From Streptomyces dioscori (GTDB lineage Bacteria > Actinomycetota > Actinomycetes > Streptomycetales > Streptomycetaceae), in assembly GCF_003024195.1 (NCBI RefSeq), contig NZ_KZ679042.1, positions 248,001 through 312,000 on the forward strand: a DNA stretch of 64,000 nt. Direction: 5' to 3'. Of this stretch, positions 17,452-26,296 are shown piece by piece (the first letter of the stretch is position 1; every line of letters starts with the position of its first letter). Below the pieces are notes generated by a model. It made no database searches, was not told the DNA's origin, and worked only from the letters and a program-made list of their open reading frames with translations. A program made the translations under genes and the position numbers.

Positions 17452-18765
17452 TCAGCCCGCGGCCTTCTCGATGCGCTTGTCCGTCGTCTTCCACGCCTCG
17501 TTCGGGCTCTTGCCCTGCGCCTCGATCAAGGTCAGACCCTGCGAGAAGATGTCCTTGATCGTGCCGTCCTTGCGGCCGAGCACCTGCTCGTCGGGGATCT
17601 CCTTGGCCGCTGCACCGAAGATCTGCCCGATGGGCGCGCCGGCGAAGTAGTCGGACTTGGCGTCGACCACTTCGGGCATCTCCAGCGCCGTCTGCGACGA
17701 CGGGAAGTTGCCGATCTCCTTGAACAGGTAGGCCTGCTGCTCGGGAGCGGTCAGCCAGGCCACGAGGTCCTGCGCCTCCTTCTTGACCGGGCTCTTCTCC
17801 ATCACCCCGAGGAAGGAGCCGCCCCAGTTGGCGCCCTGGGGTGCCTTGGCCACGTCCCACTTGCCCTTGTTCTTGGGTCCGGCCTTCTCACTGATGTGCG
17901 CGAGCATCCAGGCCGGGCAGACGGTGGAGGCGAAGGTGCTGTTGGCCAGGCCGGGGTCCCAGCCGGGCTGGAACTGGCGGAGCTTGGCGGTCAGATCGGA
18001 GGTGGCCGCCTCGGAGGCCAGCTTCCACGCGTCCTTCACGACGGGGTTCGTCTCGTAGATGAGCTTGCCCTGCTTGTCGTAGAACTGCTGCGAGTTGCCG
18101 TAGATCATCGCGTTGAACAGCCCGCTGGAGCTGTCCATGAAGGCGACCTTGTCGTCCTTGGAGTCGGCCTTGAACTTCTTGCCCGCCGCGACGTACTTCG
18201 ACCAGTCGCCCTCCCACAGCTTGGCGACCTCCTCGCGGTCGGTGGGCAGCCCGGCCTGCTCGAACAGGTCCTTGCGGTAACAGACGGCCATCGGGCCGAT
18301 GTCGGTCCCCAGGCCGATGACCTTCTTGTCCGAGGTGGTCACCTGGCTCTGCTTCCACGGCAGGAAGTGGTCCGTCCCGGCCGCCCCGGCCAGGTCGACG
18401 AACTTGTCCTTCTGCGTGTCGGACAGCTCCTTGGCCCTGCCGATCTCTATGCCCTGGATGTCCTTCAGCCCGCTGCCGGCCGCCAAGTGGGTCTGCAGCG
18501 CGGTGTAGTACGTCTGCTCGTCGCCCGCGACGTCCGCCTTGATGACGACATCCGGGTGCTCCTTCATGTACTTGTCGAGCAGACCGGTCTCCTTGAAGCC
18601 CATCACGCCGAACAGGCCCATGGTGATGGTCGTCTTGCCGTCCTCCTTCCCCCCACCCGTCCCACCGCTGTCACTGCCTCCGCAGCCCACGACCAGGCCG
18701 AGAGCCGACACAACCGATACGGCGGCCACGGCTCGTGTACGCAACTTCTTTCGGACCTTGCCCAT
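17452..18765 (-). CDS. cebE: ABC cello-oligosaccharide-binding lipoprotein (CebE-like)
   Basis: Extracellular sugar-binding lipoprotein of 437 aa. The signal peptide VSVVSALGLVVGC ends in a clear lipobox, followed by a Gly/Ser-rich linker. The mature protein is a family 1 solute-binding protein (TITMGLFGVMGFKETGLLDKYMKEHPDV). A strong AGGAGGA ribosome site precedes the ATG. It is the first gene of the operon and is divergent from the LacI-type repressor gene. Two 14-bp operator-like palindromes lie 77 and 99 bp upstream. Expected ligand: cellobiose or cellotriose, by synteny; binding specificity cannot be read from sequence alone. Confidence 0.83.
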   Translation of the reverse strand: MGKVRKKLRTRAVAAVSVVSALGLVVGCGGSDSGGTGGGKEDGKTTITMGLFGVMGFKETGLLDKYMKEHPDVVIKADVAGDEQTYYTALQTHLAAGSGLKDIQGIEIGRAKELSDTQKDKFVDLAGAAGTDHFLPWKQSQVTTSDKKVIGLGTDIGPMAVCYRKDLFEQAGLPTDREEVAKLWEGDWSKYVAAGKKFKADSKDDKVAFMDSSSGLFNAMIYGNSQQFYDKQGKLIYETNPVVKDAWKLASEAATSDLTAKLRQFQPGWDPGLANSTFASTVCPAWMLAHISEKAGPKNKGKWDVAKAPQGANWGGSFLGVMEKSPVKKEAQDLVAWLTAPEQQAYLFKEIGNFPSSQTALEMPEVVDAKSDYFAGAPIGQIFGAAAKEIPDEQVLGRKDGTIKDIFSQGLTLIEAQGKSPNEAWKTTDKRIEKAAG

Positions 18766-18841
18766 TTCGTCCTCCTAGCGGCGGCGCTGACGCACCGGAG
18801 TTCGAGCCCCGCGGTCCGCTCCGCAGGCCCGATTTGTCCGG

Positions 18842-18877
18842 TGGGTACGTTCCCAAACGACGATGGGAACGTGCCCA
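18842..18877. promoter_or_regulatory. Twin CebR-like operators
   Basis: TGGGTACGTTCCCA (18842-18855) and TGGGAACGTGCCCA (18864-18877) are two 14-bp LacI-type palindromes with centres 22 bp apart, about two helical turns. They lie between the divergent CebE-like and LacI-like genes. The published CebR box is TGGGAGCGCTCCCA; the outer TGGG...CCCA is kept but the core differs (ACGTT versus GCGCT). Confidence 0.75.
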
Positions 18878-19048
18878 CTCGGTGGCCCAGAGCGTGGCCG
18901 CCGTCACAGGGTCCTGTCAAGAAGTTGAAACCACTTCGTTGCCGGAAGATGTCGCGCAGCCGCGTCCGGACCCTTCGGACGCTCCGCGCGGGTCTGGCAC
19001 AATGCGCAGGTGGCGGCCGTTCGGGCGGCGTGCGGACGAGGAGGCGAC

Positions 19049-20065
19049 ATGCGGGGCAGGCAGCGTCCGACCATCAAGACCGTGGCCGCGCGCGCCGGTG
19101 TCGGACGCACCACGGTTTCACGAGTCATCAACGGCTCGGAGCTCGTCAGCGAGAAGGCCAGGGCCGCCGTGCTCGCCGCCATCGCCGAGCTGAACTACGT
19201 GCCGAACTCGGTCGCCAGGGGCCTGGTGACGAGCCGGACGAACTCCGTGGCCCTGGTGATTCCCGAGTCCGAGAGCAGGCTGGGCTCCGAGCCGTACTTC
19301 TCGGCGGTCATCCGCGGAGTCAGCACCGCTCTCGCGAAGACCCGTACACAGCTCCAGCTCGTCCTCGTACGCGACCAGGCGGAACGCGACCAGCTCACCG
19401 AGTCCGTGGCGGAACGCCGTGTGGACGGGGTTCTCCTGGTCTCGGTGCACGAGCACGACCCGCTGCCGGGCCTGCTGGAGGACATGGGGCTGCCCACGGT
19501 GCTCGCCGGACGCCGCTCCGTCACCGAGTCGCTCAGCCACGTGCACTCCGACAACGCGGGCGGAGCCGCGACGGCCGTCGGCCATCTGCTCGCCCAGGGC
19601 CGCCGGACCATCGCCACGATCAGCGGCCCCCTCGACATGGACGTGGCACGCAGCCGCCTCCAGGGGTGGCGTGAGGCACTGGAGAAGGCAGGACACGAAG
19701 CCACGGACCGACTCGCGGCCTCCGGCGACTTCACCGAGGAGGGCGGCGAGGCCGCGATGCGTTCACTCCTTGAACAAGTCCCCGCGCTGGACGCCGTGTT
19801 CATCGCCTCGGACGTGATGGCCGCGGGCGCGCTGGTGGAGTTGCGCAGGCAACGGCGGAGCGTGCCGGACGACGTGGCGGTGGTCGGCTTCGACGACTCC
19901 ATCATCGCCCGGCACACCAACCCGCCGCTCACCAGCGTGCGTCAGCCCGTGGAGGAGATCGGCGAGACGATCGCCCGCCTGCTCCTGGAGGAGATCGGCA
20001 ACCCCGAGGAACCACGCAGGCACGTCGTGCTGCCCACGGAACTTGTCGTGCGCGAATCGTCCTGA
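19049..20065 (+). CDS. cebR: LacI-family repressor, CebR-like
   Basis: LacI-family regulator of 338 aa. Helix-turn-helix at residues 8-35 (TIKTVAARAGVGRTTVSRVINGS) with hinge NYVPNSVARGLV, then a periplasmic-binding-protein-like effector domain (VVGFDDSIIARHTNPPLTSVRQP). The ATG at 19049 has GAGGAGG upstream. It is divergent from the cebEFG-bglC-like operon with two operators between them. In known Streptomyces, CebR represses cellulose utilisation and is released by cellobiose. The operator cores here deviate from the canonical box, so this may be a paralogue with shifted DNA preference. Confidence 0.82.
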   Translation: MRGRQRPTIKTVAARAGVGRTTVSRVINGSELVSEKARAAVLAAIAELNYVPNSVARGLVTSRTNSVALVIPESESRLGSEPYFSAVIRGVSTALAKTRTQLQLVLVRDQAERDQLTESVAERRVDGVLLVSVHEHDPLPGLLEDMGLPTVLAGRRSVTESLSHVHSDNAGGAATAVGHLLAQGRRTIATISGPLDMDVARSRLQGWREALEKAGHEATDRLAASGDFTEEGGEAAMRSLLEQVPALDAVFIASDVMAAGALVELRRQRRSVPDDVAVVGFDDSIIARHTNPPLTSVRQPVEEIGETIARLLLEEIGNPEEPRRHVVLPTELVVRESS

Positions 20066-20070
20066 GTCCT

Positions 20071-20120
20071 CGGCCTGTACGAGTCCGTACTGGCCCGTAC
20101 CGGCCCGTACTGGCCCGTTA
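20071..20120 (+). repeat. Five 10-bp direct repeats, consensus nggCCCGTAC
   Basis: Five consecutive decamers just after the LacI-like gene: cggcctgtac, gagtccgtac, tggcccgtac, cggcccgtac, tggcccgtta. They are followed to about 20245 by irregular GTGCGG/GGGCCCGTGCGG repeats. The consensus resembles that of the decamer array at 10471-10560 (GGYCYGTA). No gene or clear terminator is present between 20066 and 20258. Confidence 0.7.
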
Positions 20121-20258
20121 GGACCGCGTACTCCGTGCCCGTGCGGTCCGTGCAGGTGCCGTGCGGCCGTGGGCTCCGGGCCCGTGCGGGTGCCCGTGCG
20201 ACCTGGGGCCGTGCGGGCCGTGTGCTCCCGGCCCGCGCGGTGCATGCCATGAGGCCCG

Positions 20259-21236
20259 CTACCGCTGCGACAGCAGGTCGGCGTCTCGGCCCGGACGACC
20301 GTGCCTGGCCCGTTCGACGAGAGAGACGGCGGCCCTCCCCCACTCGGGATGTGCGAACGCGAACCCGGCCGCGCCCAGCCGGCCCGGCACCACCCGGCGG
20401 CTCTTGAGCAGCAGTTCCGTGTCCGAGCGCAGCGCGAACGCCCCCAGTTCGGCCATCCACCGTGTCGCCGGCAGCCCTGCCGGGACACGCCACGCGGTGC
20501 GCAGCGCCCGCATGAAGTCGCGGTGCGGAAGGGGCTCCGGCGAGGCGAGGTTCACGGGCCCCTCGATGTCGTCCCGGTCGATCAGGAACTCCACCGCGCG
20601 CACGAAGTCCTGGTCGTGGATCCAGGAGACGTACTGCGCGCCGCCCGCCACCGGCCCGCCCAGTCCGAGTCGTACGAGCCGCGACAGCACGTCGAAAACA
20701 CCGCCCCGGTCCGGACTCATGACCATCGCCGAGCGCAGGGCCACCTTGCGGGTCGCGGGGGTCGGCGCCTCGGCCTGCGCCCGTTCCCAGTTCTTCGCGA
20801 TCTCGACGCTGTACGCCCAGTGGTCGGGCACGCCGGCCTCCGAGCCGCCGATCGCCCCGGTCGCCTCGTCGTTCGCCGTGTCGAAGCTGTGGGCGTAGAC
20901 CGTGGCCGTGCTCATCTGCAGCCAGACGCGCGGTGGCCGTGCGGCGGCGGCGATCGCCTCGCCGACCACGCGCGCCGAGTCCACCCGGGAGTCCATCATG
21001 GCCCGCAGGTTCTTCTCGGTGTAACGGCAGGAGACGCTGCGTCCGGCCAGGTTGACGACGACGTCGCAGCCGTCGACCGCCTCGGCCCAGGGTCCGAGTG
21101 CGGTCCCGTCCCAGCGGAGGTCGTGCGGTCGCGACGGGCTCCGGGTCACCACTGTGACCTCGTGGCCGGCCGCTGTCAGCGCACGGTCGAGTATCGCGCC
21201 CACCTGTCCGGTTCCCCCGGGCAGCACTACCTTCAT
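20259..21236 (-). CDS. TIGR01777-family NAD-dependent epimerase (YfcH-like)
   Basis: Atypical SDR-family sugar-nucleotide-epimerase-like protein of 325 aa. N-terminal GGTGQVGAILDRAL is the NAD(P)-binding motif, NLAGRSV the core strand, and the C-terminal LRSDTELLLKSRRVVPGRL matches the DUF1731 tail of the YfcH/TIGR01777 group. The reaction of this group is not established. The ATG at 21236 has GAGGGGG six bases upstream. A perfect 14-bp palindrome 45 bp upstream probably regulates it. The neighbouring esterase gene is divergent. Confidence 0.86.
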   Translation of the reverse strand: MKVVLPGGTGQVGAILDRALTAAGHEVTVVTRSPSRPHDLRWDGTALGPWAEAVDGCDVVVNLAGRSVSCRYTEKNLRAMMDSRVDSARVVGEAIAAAARPPRVWLQMSTATVYAHSFDTANDEATGAIGGSEAGVPDHWAYSVEIAKNWERAQAEAPTPATRKVALRSAMVMSPDRGGVFDVLSRLVRLGLGGPVAGGAQYVSWIHDQDFVRAVEFLIDRDDIEGPVNLASPEPLPHRDFMRALRTAWRVPAGLPATRWMAELGAFALRSDTELLLKSRRVVPGRLGAAGFAFAHPEWGRAAVSLVERARHGRPGRDADLLSQR

Positions 21237-21280
21237 CCGAACCCCCTCGACTTCGTTCGACGACAGCGTATCCCTCATTT

Positions 21281-21294
21281 TTGAACATGTTCAA
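21281..21294. promoter_or_regulatory. 14-bp perfect palindrome TTGAACATGTTCAA
   Basis: Lies 45 bp upstream of the TIGR01777 gene in an AT-rich patch and 137 bp before the divergent esterase. The size and symmetry are typical of TetR- or MarR-type operators. No such regulator is encoded next to it. Confidence 0.6.
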
Positions 21295-21430
21295 CTAGGG
21301 GGTGGAGGTCGACTGCGGGCATCACGGGCCGCGACCTGCTCGGTTCCTGGTTCCCTGGACTCATGATCTCTGTGACATCGACGCTCGGCGGGGCCCGGGT
21401 ACGCGTCTTCGCCTGCCAGGGCCGCACATC

Positions 21431-22585
21431 ATGACCGGACCTCAGGGCTCCCCGGCCTCGGGGCAGGTGGCCCCGGGCGCCGCGGGCCAGGTGGCCTCGG
21501 GAGCAGCGGACCGGAGGGCCGCGGGCTCCCTCGGCGCCGCGCGGACGGTGCCGCCGCTCGATGCCGAACTGGCCGCCGCTCTCGCCACCTTGGGTGACCT
21601 GTCCGAGACCCGGCTCACCGCGGACAACCTCGCCGTCCAGCGGGCGCGGGACACCGCGAGCAGGCCCCGGCCCACCGCGGCCCAGCTACGGGCCGACGGC
21701 CGGTTCGCCGTCGAGGAGCTGTGCGTTCCCGGCTCGGAGGGGCGACCGGACGTGACGCTGGTCCACGCGCGGCCCGCCGACGCCACCGGACCTCTGCCGG
21801 TCCTCTTCTACCTCCACGGCGGCGGGATGATCATGGGCAACGCCTGGTCCGTCCTGCCGAGGATCCTCCGCGACTGGTCCGGCCCGCTCGGCCTGGCCGT
21901 CGTGTCCGTGGAGTACCGGCTCGCCCCGGAGACGCCCTACCCGGGGCCACTGGAGGACTGCCACGCGGGCCTTCTGTGGACCGCCGACCGGGCGGACGCG
22001 CTCGGCATCGACGCCGGGCGCATGGTCATCGGGGGCAAGAGCGCCGGAGGCGGGCTCGCCGCGGCCCTGACGCTGCTCAACCGGGACCGGGGTGACGGGC
22101 CGGCACCCGTCGGGCAGCTCCTGCTGTGCCCGATGCTCGACGACCGCCTCGACAGCCCCTCCGCCCACCAGTTGACCGGCGTCGGTCCGTGGGACAGAGC
22201 CTCGACCGCCGTCGCCTGGCAGGCCTACCTGGGCGACAGGTACGGCGCATCCGACCTGCCGCCGTACGCCGCTCCGGCCCGCGCCACCGATCTCGGCGCA
22301 CTGCCGCCCACCTACATCGACGTCGGCTCGGCTGAGACCTTCCGCGACGAGAACGTCGACTACGCCCGCGGGATCTGGCAGGCCGGCGGTGACGCCGAAC
22401 TCCACGTATGGCCCGGCGCGTTCCACGGCTTCGACTCCGTCGCCCCGGGCGCGTCTCTCTCCCGCGCAGCCCGCGACGCCCGGACCCGGTGGCTCGGCCG
22501 CACGCTCGGACGGGCCCGTCCGGAACGAGGCGGCGGAGGCAGCACTGTCCCCGCGACGGCGGGCGAGGACGTCCTGCCGGCCTGA
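21431..22585 (+). CDS. Alpha/beta-hydrolase, hormone-sensitive-lipase type esterase
   Basis: Esterase of 384 aa in the HSL (family IV) group. The oxyanion motif is FYLHGGGMIMGN and the nucleophile Ser is in IGGKSAGGG (GxSxG). The acid Asp is likely in YIDVGSAETFRDE and the His in GAFHGFD. About 60 residues of low-complexity Gly/Ala/Ser-rich sequence precede the fold, with no signal peptide. The ATG at 21431 follows the sequence ACATC without a strong ribosome site, so the start is less certain. Substrate is likely a short-chain ester. Confidence 0.83.
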   Translation: MTGPQGSPASGQVAPGAAGQVASGAADRRAAGSLGAARTVPPLDAELAAALATLGDLSETRLTADNLAVQRARDTASRPRPTAAQLRADGRFAVEELCVPGSEGRPDVTLVHARPADATGPLPVLFYLHGGGMIMGNAWSVLPRILRDWSGPLGLAVVSVEYRLAPETPYPGPLEDCHAGLLWTADRADALGIDAGRMVIGGKSAGGGLAAALTLLNRDRGDGPAPVGQLLLCPMLDDRLDSPSAHQLTGVGPWDRASTAVAWQAYLGDRYGASDLPPYAAPARATDLGALPPTYIDVGSAETFRDENVDYARGIWQAGGDAELHVWPGAFHGFDSVAPGASLSRAARDARTRWLGRTLGRARPERGGGGSTVPATAGEDVLPA

Positions 22586-22621
22586 GCGGCAGACCGGACG
22601 CCGGTGCGTGGCCGGCGCCCG

Positions 22622-23149
22622 TCACGTGCCGGTGACTCCGTCGATTCCCTCCCGGATGAGATCGGCATGACCGTTGTGACGCGCGTACTCCTCGATCATG
22701 TGCACCAGGATCCAGCGCAGCGAGACCCCCTGGTGGCCGACGTGCTCCGCATCCTGTGCGGACAGGCGGCCGGAGTCGTCCAGGGCCGCGTGGGCGATCA
22801 GCTCACGACCCCGGGCGATCTCCGCCTGCCAGACGGCCGTCACCTCGGCGAGGCCCCGGTCCGGCTCAAGGGCGAAGCCGTCGTGATTGCCCTGCCCGAA
22901 GACAGGCGGCACGTCCTCCCCCGCGAAGACGCGTCGGAACCAGTTGCGCTCCACCTCGGCGAGGTGCTGGACGAGGCCGAGCAGCGTCATCGACGACGGC
23001 GCCGCCGCGGCCAGTCGTAACTGGTCGTCCTCCAGGTCCGCGCACTTCAGGGTGAGGGTGGCGCGGTGGAAGTCCAACCACGCTTCCAGCATGGCGCGTT
23101 CTCCGGCATGGGTGGGTGGGATGGGCCGTCCGTCGGGTGTCGTCCTCAT
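22622..23149 (-). CDS. DinB-family (DUF664) protein with a TTA codon
   Basis: Four-helix-bundle DinB/DUF664 protein of 175 aa, a group that includes metal- and thiol-dependent transferases. Metal-binding His residues are plausibly in [18 protein letters not shown] and [23 protein letters not shown]. Leu44 is encoded by TTA (reverse complement of 23018-23020), one of only three in the window, so translation likely depends on the bldA tRNA. I chose the ATG at 23149; a GTG at 23155 is possible. It stands alone, convergent with the esterase gene. Confidence 0.83.
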   Translation of the reverse strand: MRTTPDGRPIPPTHAGERAMLEAWLDFHRATLTLKCADLEDDQLRLAAAAPSSMTLLGLVQHLAEVERNWFRRVFAGEDVPPVFGQGNHDGFALEPDRGLAEVTAVWQAEIARGRELIAHAALDDSGRLSAQDAEHVGHQGVSLRWILVHMIEEYARHNGHADLIREGIDGVTGT

Positions 23150-23468
23150 GGCCACACCCTCGCAGGGCCGGCCGAAGGCACACAGCCTTGTGCCGGTCAG
23201 GGAACGAGCGCGACGGCGGCGACCGCCTCACCGCGTCGGCCCGCTCGGCGGCACGGGGGCGCAGAATCCGACGTTCCAGCCGGCCGGGCCGTCCGCCCGG
23301 GGACACCGGGGCACCAGGGGCACCGGGGACACGGCAGGCAGCGGTTGTCATCGACCGGCATCGCACGCGAACCTTTATGCCCTGATATGCGCTTTTCCGT
23401 GAACCGTCCTAGCCTGGCGGATATCGCTCGGGGCGACGGCCGGTACACCCGGCGGAGGGTGAGCTTCC
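23150..23468. other. Gene-free stretch upstream of glpF
   Basis: Holds the glpF promoter region. A low-complexity run of GGGGCACC/GGGGACAC repeats lies at about 23296-23335, followed by a relatively AT-rich patch (ACCTTTATGCCCTGATATGC, near 23371-23390). No clear operator palindrome or gene seen. Confidence 0.45.
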
Positions 23469-24314
23469 ATGGCTGAGCGACGTATACGGTCCGGTCTGGT
23501 CGGCGAGTTGTCGGCCGAGTTCGCGGGCACACTGATCCTCATCCTCTTCGGATGCGGTGTGGTGGCCCAGGTGTCCGCGGGAGGCGCTCTCACGGATCCC
23601 GCGGGCGGCCTGGGTGACCACGACAGCATCGCCTGGGCGTGGGGCCTCGGCGTCACCCTGGGGGTCTACGTGGCCGCCAGGCTGAGCGGCGCCCACCTCA
23701 ACCCCGCGGTGACCGTCGCACTCGCCGCGTTCAAGGGGTTCCCGTGGCGCAAGGTGGCTCCCTACGCGCTGGCCCAGACGGCCGGCGCCTTCGTGGCCGC
23801 CCTCCTGGTCCGCTGGAACTACAGCGAGGCACTGGCGAAGGCCGACCCCGGGCACACCATCAAGACGCAGGGCGTGTTCTCGACCCTGCCCGGCAACGGC
23901 AACCCCGCGCTCCCGGTCCATGAGTGGGGCGCGTTCCGTGACCAGGTCATCGGCACCGCCATCCTGCTGCTGCTGATCATGGCCATCACGGACATGCTGA
24001 ACACGCCGCCGGGCGCGAACCTGGGCCCGTTCGTCATCGGCCTGGTCGTGGTCGCGATCGGCATGGCCTGGGGCACGAACGCGGGGTACGCCATCAACCC
24101 GGCCCGTGACTTCGGACCACGGCTGGCCAGCTTCTTCACCGGCTACGGCGGAGCGTGGCGGGATCAGTACGGGAACCTGTACTTCTGGGTGCCGATCATC
24201 GGCCCGCTGATCGGCGGCCTGCTCGGCGCGGGTCTGTACAAGGTCCTCATCGGCCGCTTCCTGCCGTCCGCGGAACCCGAGCCGCCGGGACGCATCCCGG
24301 CATCCAAGGACTGA
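23469..24314 (+). CDS. glpF: MIP-family glycerol facilitator
   Basis: Aquaglyceroporin of 281 aa in the cytoplasmic membrane that lets glycerol in by facilitated diffusion. The two half-helix NPA boxes are [10 protein letters not shown] and [13 protein letters not shown]; Asp after the second NPA and the overall length fit glycerol facilitators rather than water channels. Six hydrophobic segments are visible. A GGAGGGTG-type ribosome site precedes the ATG. The glycerol kinase gene follows after 26 bp, the order seen in gylCA of Streptomyces. Neither gylR before it nor the glycerol-3-phosphate dehydrogenase gene after it is present. Confidence 0.92.
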   Translation: MAERRIRSGLVGELSAEFAGTLILILFGCGVVAQVSAGGALTDPAGGLGDHDSIAWAWGLGVTLGVYVAARLSGAHLNPAVTVALAAFKGFPWRKVAPYALAQTAGAFVAALLVRWNYSEALAKADPGHTIKTQGVFSTLPGNGNPALPVHEWGAFRDQVIGTAILLLLIMAITDMLNTPPGANLGPFVIGLVVVAIGMAWGTNAGYAINPARDFGPRLASFFTGYGGAWRDQYGNLYFWVPIIGPLIGGLLGAGLYKVLIGRFLPSAEPEPPGRIPASKD

Positions 24315-24340
24315 CCGACCGGCCGGAGAGGCGGAAACCC

Positions 24341-25858
24341 ATGGCGGACTTCATCGGCGCGGTGGACCAGGGAACCACCAGCACCCGATTCATGATCTTC
24401 GACCACGGCGGCAACGAGGTGGCGAAGCACCAGCTGGAGCACGAACAGATCCTGCCGCGGTCGGGCTGGGTGGAGCACGACCCGGTGGAGATCTGGGAGC
24501 GCACCAACTCGGTCATCCAGAACGCCCTGCGCTACGGCGGCCTGACCGCGACCGACCTGGCCGCGATCGGTATCACCAACCAGCGCGAGACCACGGTGGT
24601 CTGGGACCCGCGCAACGGCCGCCCGTACTACAACGCCATCGTGTGGCAGGACACCCGCACCGACGGGATCGCGGCGGCCCTGGAGCGTTCGGGGCAGGGC
24701 GACGTCATCCGCCGCAAGGCCGGGCTGCCACCGGCCACGTACTTCTCCGGGGGCAAGATCCAGTGGATCCTGGAGAACGTCGACGGTGTGCGCGAGGCGG
24801 CGGAGCAGGGTCACGCACTGTTCGGCAACACGGACGCGTGGGTCCTGTGGAACCTCACCGGTGGCCCCGACGGCGGTATCCACGCCACCGACGTGACCAA
24901 TGCCAGCCGCACCATGCTGATGAACCTGGAGACCCTCGACTGGGACGACGAGCTGCTGGGCTTCTTCGGCGTCCCGCGGGCCATGCTGCCGGCCATCAAG
25001 CCCTCGTCGCACCCGGAGGCGTACGGCGTCACGCGTGCCTCCCGGCCGCTGCGCGCGGCCATCCCCATCGGGGGCGTGCTCGGCGACCAGCAGGCGGCGA
25101 CCGTCGGACAGGTCTGCTTCGCGCCGGGCGAGGCGAAGAACACCTACGGCACGGGTAACTTCCTGTTGCTCAACACCGGCACGGAGCTGGTCCGCTCCGA
25201 GCACGGGCTGCTCACCACCGTGGCGTACAGGTTCGGCGACGAGCCGGTGGTCTACGCGCTCGAAGGGTCCATCGCGGTGACCGGCTCCGCCGTGCAGTGG
25301 CTGCGCGACCAGATGAAGATCATCAAGACCGCCGCCGAGAGCGAGGATCTCGCCCGCAGCGTCGAGGACAACGGCGGTATGTACTTCGTGCCGGCCTTCT
25401 CGGGTCTGTTCGCGCCCTACTGGCGCTCCGACGCGCGCGGGGCGATCGTCGGTCTCGCCCGGTACAACGACAACGCGCACCTGGCACGGGCGACCCTGGA
25501 AGCCATCTGCTACCAGAGCCGCGACGTCGTGGACGCGATGGAACAGGACTCCGGAGTCCACCTAGACGTGCTCAAGGTCGACGGCGGGGTCACCGCGAAC
25601 GACCTCTGCATGCAGATCCAGGCCGACGTCCTCGGCGTCCCCGTGAGCCGTCCCGTCGTCGCCGAGACGACCGCGCTGGGTGCCGCGTACGCGGCGGGGC
25701 TCGCCACCGGATTCTGGCGGGACACCGACGAACTGCGCACCCACTGGAACGAGTCGAAGCGCTGGGAGCCGCAGTGGTCCGAGGACCAGCGTGCCGAGGG
25801 CTACGACGGGTGGAAGAGGGCCGTGGAACGCACCCTCGACTGGGTGCGCGTCCCCTGA
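24341..25858 (+). CDS. glpK: Glycerol kinase
   Basis: FGGY-family kinase of 505 aa that phosphorylates glycerol to sn-glycerol 3-phosphate with ATP. N-terminal phosphate loop [16 protein letters not shown]; substrate region [29 protein letters not shown]; ATPase segment [14 protein letters not shown]-terminal [19 protein letters not shown]. Length equals the family standard. It is cotranscribed with glpF. The next gene is over 400 bp away, so no dehydrogenase completes the pathway here; the product must feed a dehydrogenase encoded elsewhere. Confidence 0.95.
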   Translation: MADFIGAVDQGTTSTRFMIFDHGGNEVAKHQLEHEQILPRSGWVEHDPVEIWERTNSVIQNALRYGGLTATDLAAIGITNQRETTVVWDPRNGRPYYNAIVWQDTRTDGIAAALERSGQGDVIRRKAGLPPATYFSGGKIQWILENVDGVREAAEQGHALFGNTDAWVLWNLTGGPDGGIHATDVTNASRTMLMNLETLDWDDELLGFFGVPRAMLPAIKPSSHPEAYGVTRASRPLRAAIPIGGVLGDQQAATVGQVCFAPGEAKNTYGTGNFLLLNTGTELVRSEHGLLTTVAYRFGDEPVVYALEGSIAVTGSAVQWLRDQMKIIKTAAESEDLARSVEDNGGMYFVPAFSGLFAPYWRSDARGAIVGLARYNDNAHLARATLEAICYQSRDVVDAMEQDSGVHLDVLKVDGGVTANDLCMQIQADVLGVPVSRPVVAETTALGAAYAAGLATGFWRDTDELRTHWNESKRWEPQWSEDQRAEGYDGWKRAVERTLDWVRVP

Positions 25859-26296
25859 CGGCGCGTGTGACGGCGCGTTCGCTGAGCGCGGCATCGGATG
25901 TGTCCGGTGCCGCGCTCCGGACTGTGCACGGTGCCCGCTCCGGACTGTCAACGATGCCCCGCTCCGCCGCCGCTGACCCCCGTTGACAGCGGCGACGGGC
26001 GAAGCCCCACAACAGGTTCGAATCCGTGTCGAACCTGCGGCTGATCCGGTTGACCGGCCCGGCGTGAAGGGGGGTCCGTTCGCCGGGCCGGCCAACCGGC
26101 TGTCCGAAGACTGCAAGAGGGACCTTGTGAAAACCTTGCCGGGCCCTCGGGCATCCCCCGGACCTGCCGGGCGTCCCCGGTCCGGGCCGGGATCACAGGG
26201 CGTACCGGAACCATCACCATGACGGCACCACCGGCCCCGCATGTGTGGAATCCTGGGCAAGATCGGGGGAGTTCGTGAAATACAGAGCGGCCGATC
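25859..26296. other. Gene-free stretch upstream of the SARP gene, with repeats
   Basis: Holds a 23-24-bp imperfect tandem repeat (about 2.4 copies, 25913-25968, unit beginning CGCTCCGGACTGT). An inverted repeat CTGTCAACG (25945-25953) and CGTTGACAG (25981-25989) overlaps a TTGACA at 25983. Further on, CAGGTTCGA (26013-26021) and TCGAACCTG (26029-26037) form a 9-bp inverted repeat with a 7-bp spacer. These are candidate control sites for the SARP gene. Confidence 0.55.

Noticed and set aside
26013..26037. Possible tRNA 3' part or attachment-site remnant: GGTTCGAATCC matches the conserved T-arm sequence.
   Set aside because: The flanking bases do not form a 5-bp T-stem, there is no acceptor, anticodon or D-arm upstream, and no integrase is nearby. 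The bases are better explained as a 9-bp inverted repeat.
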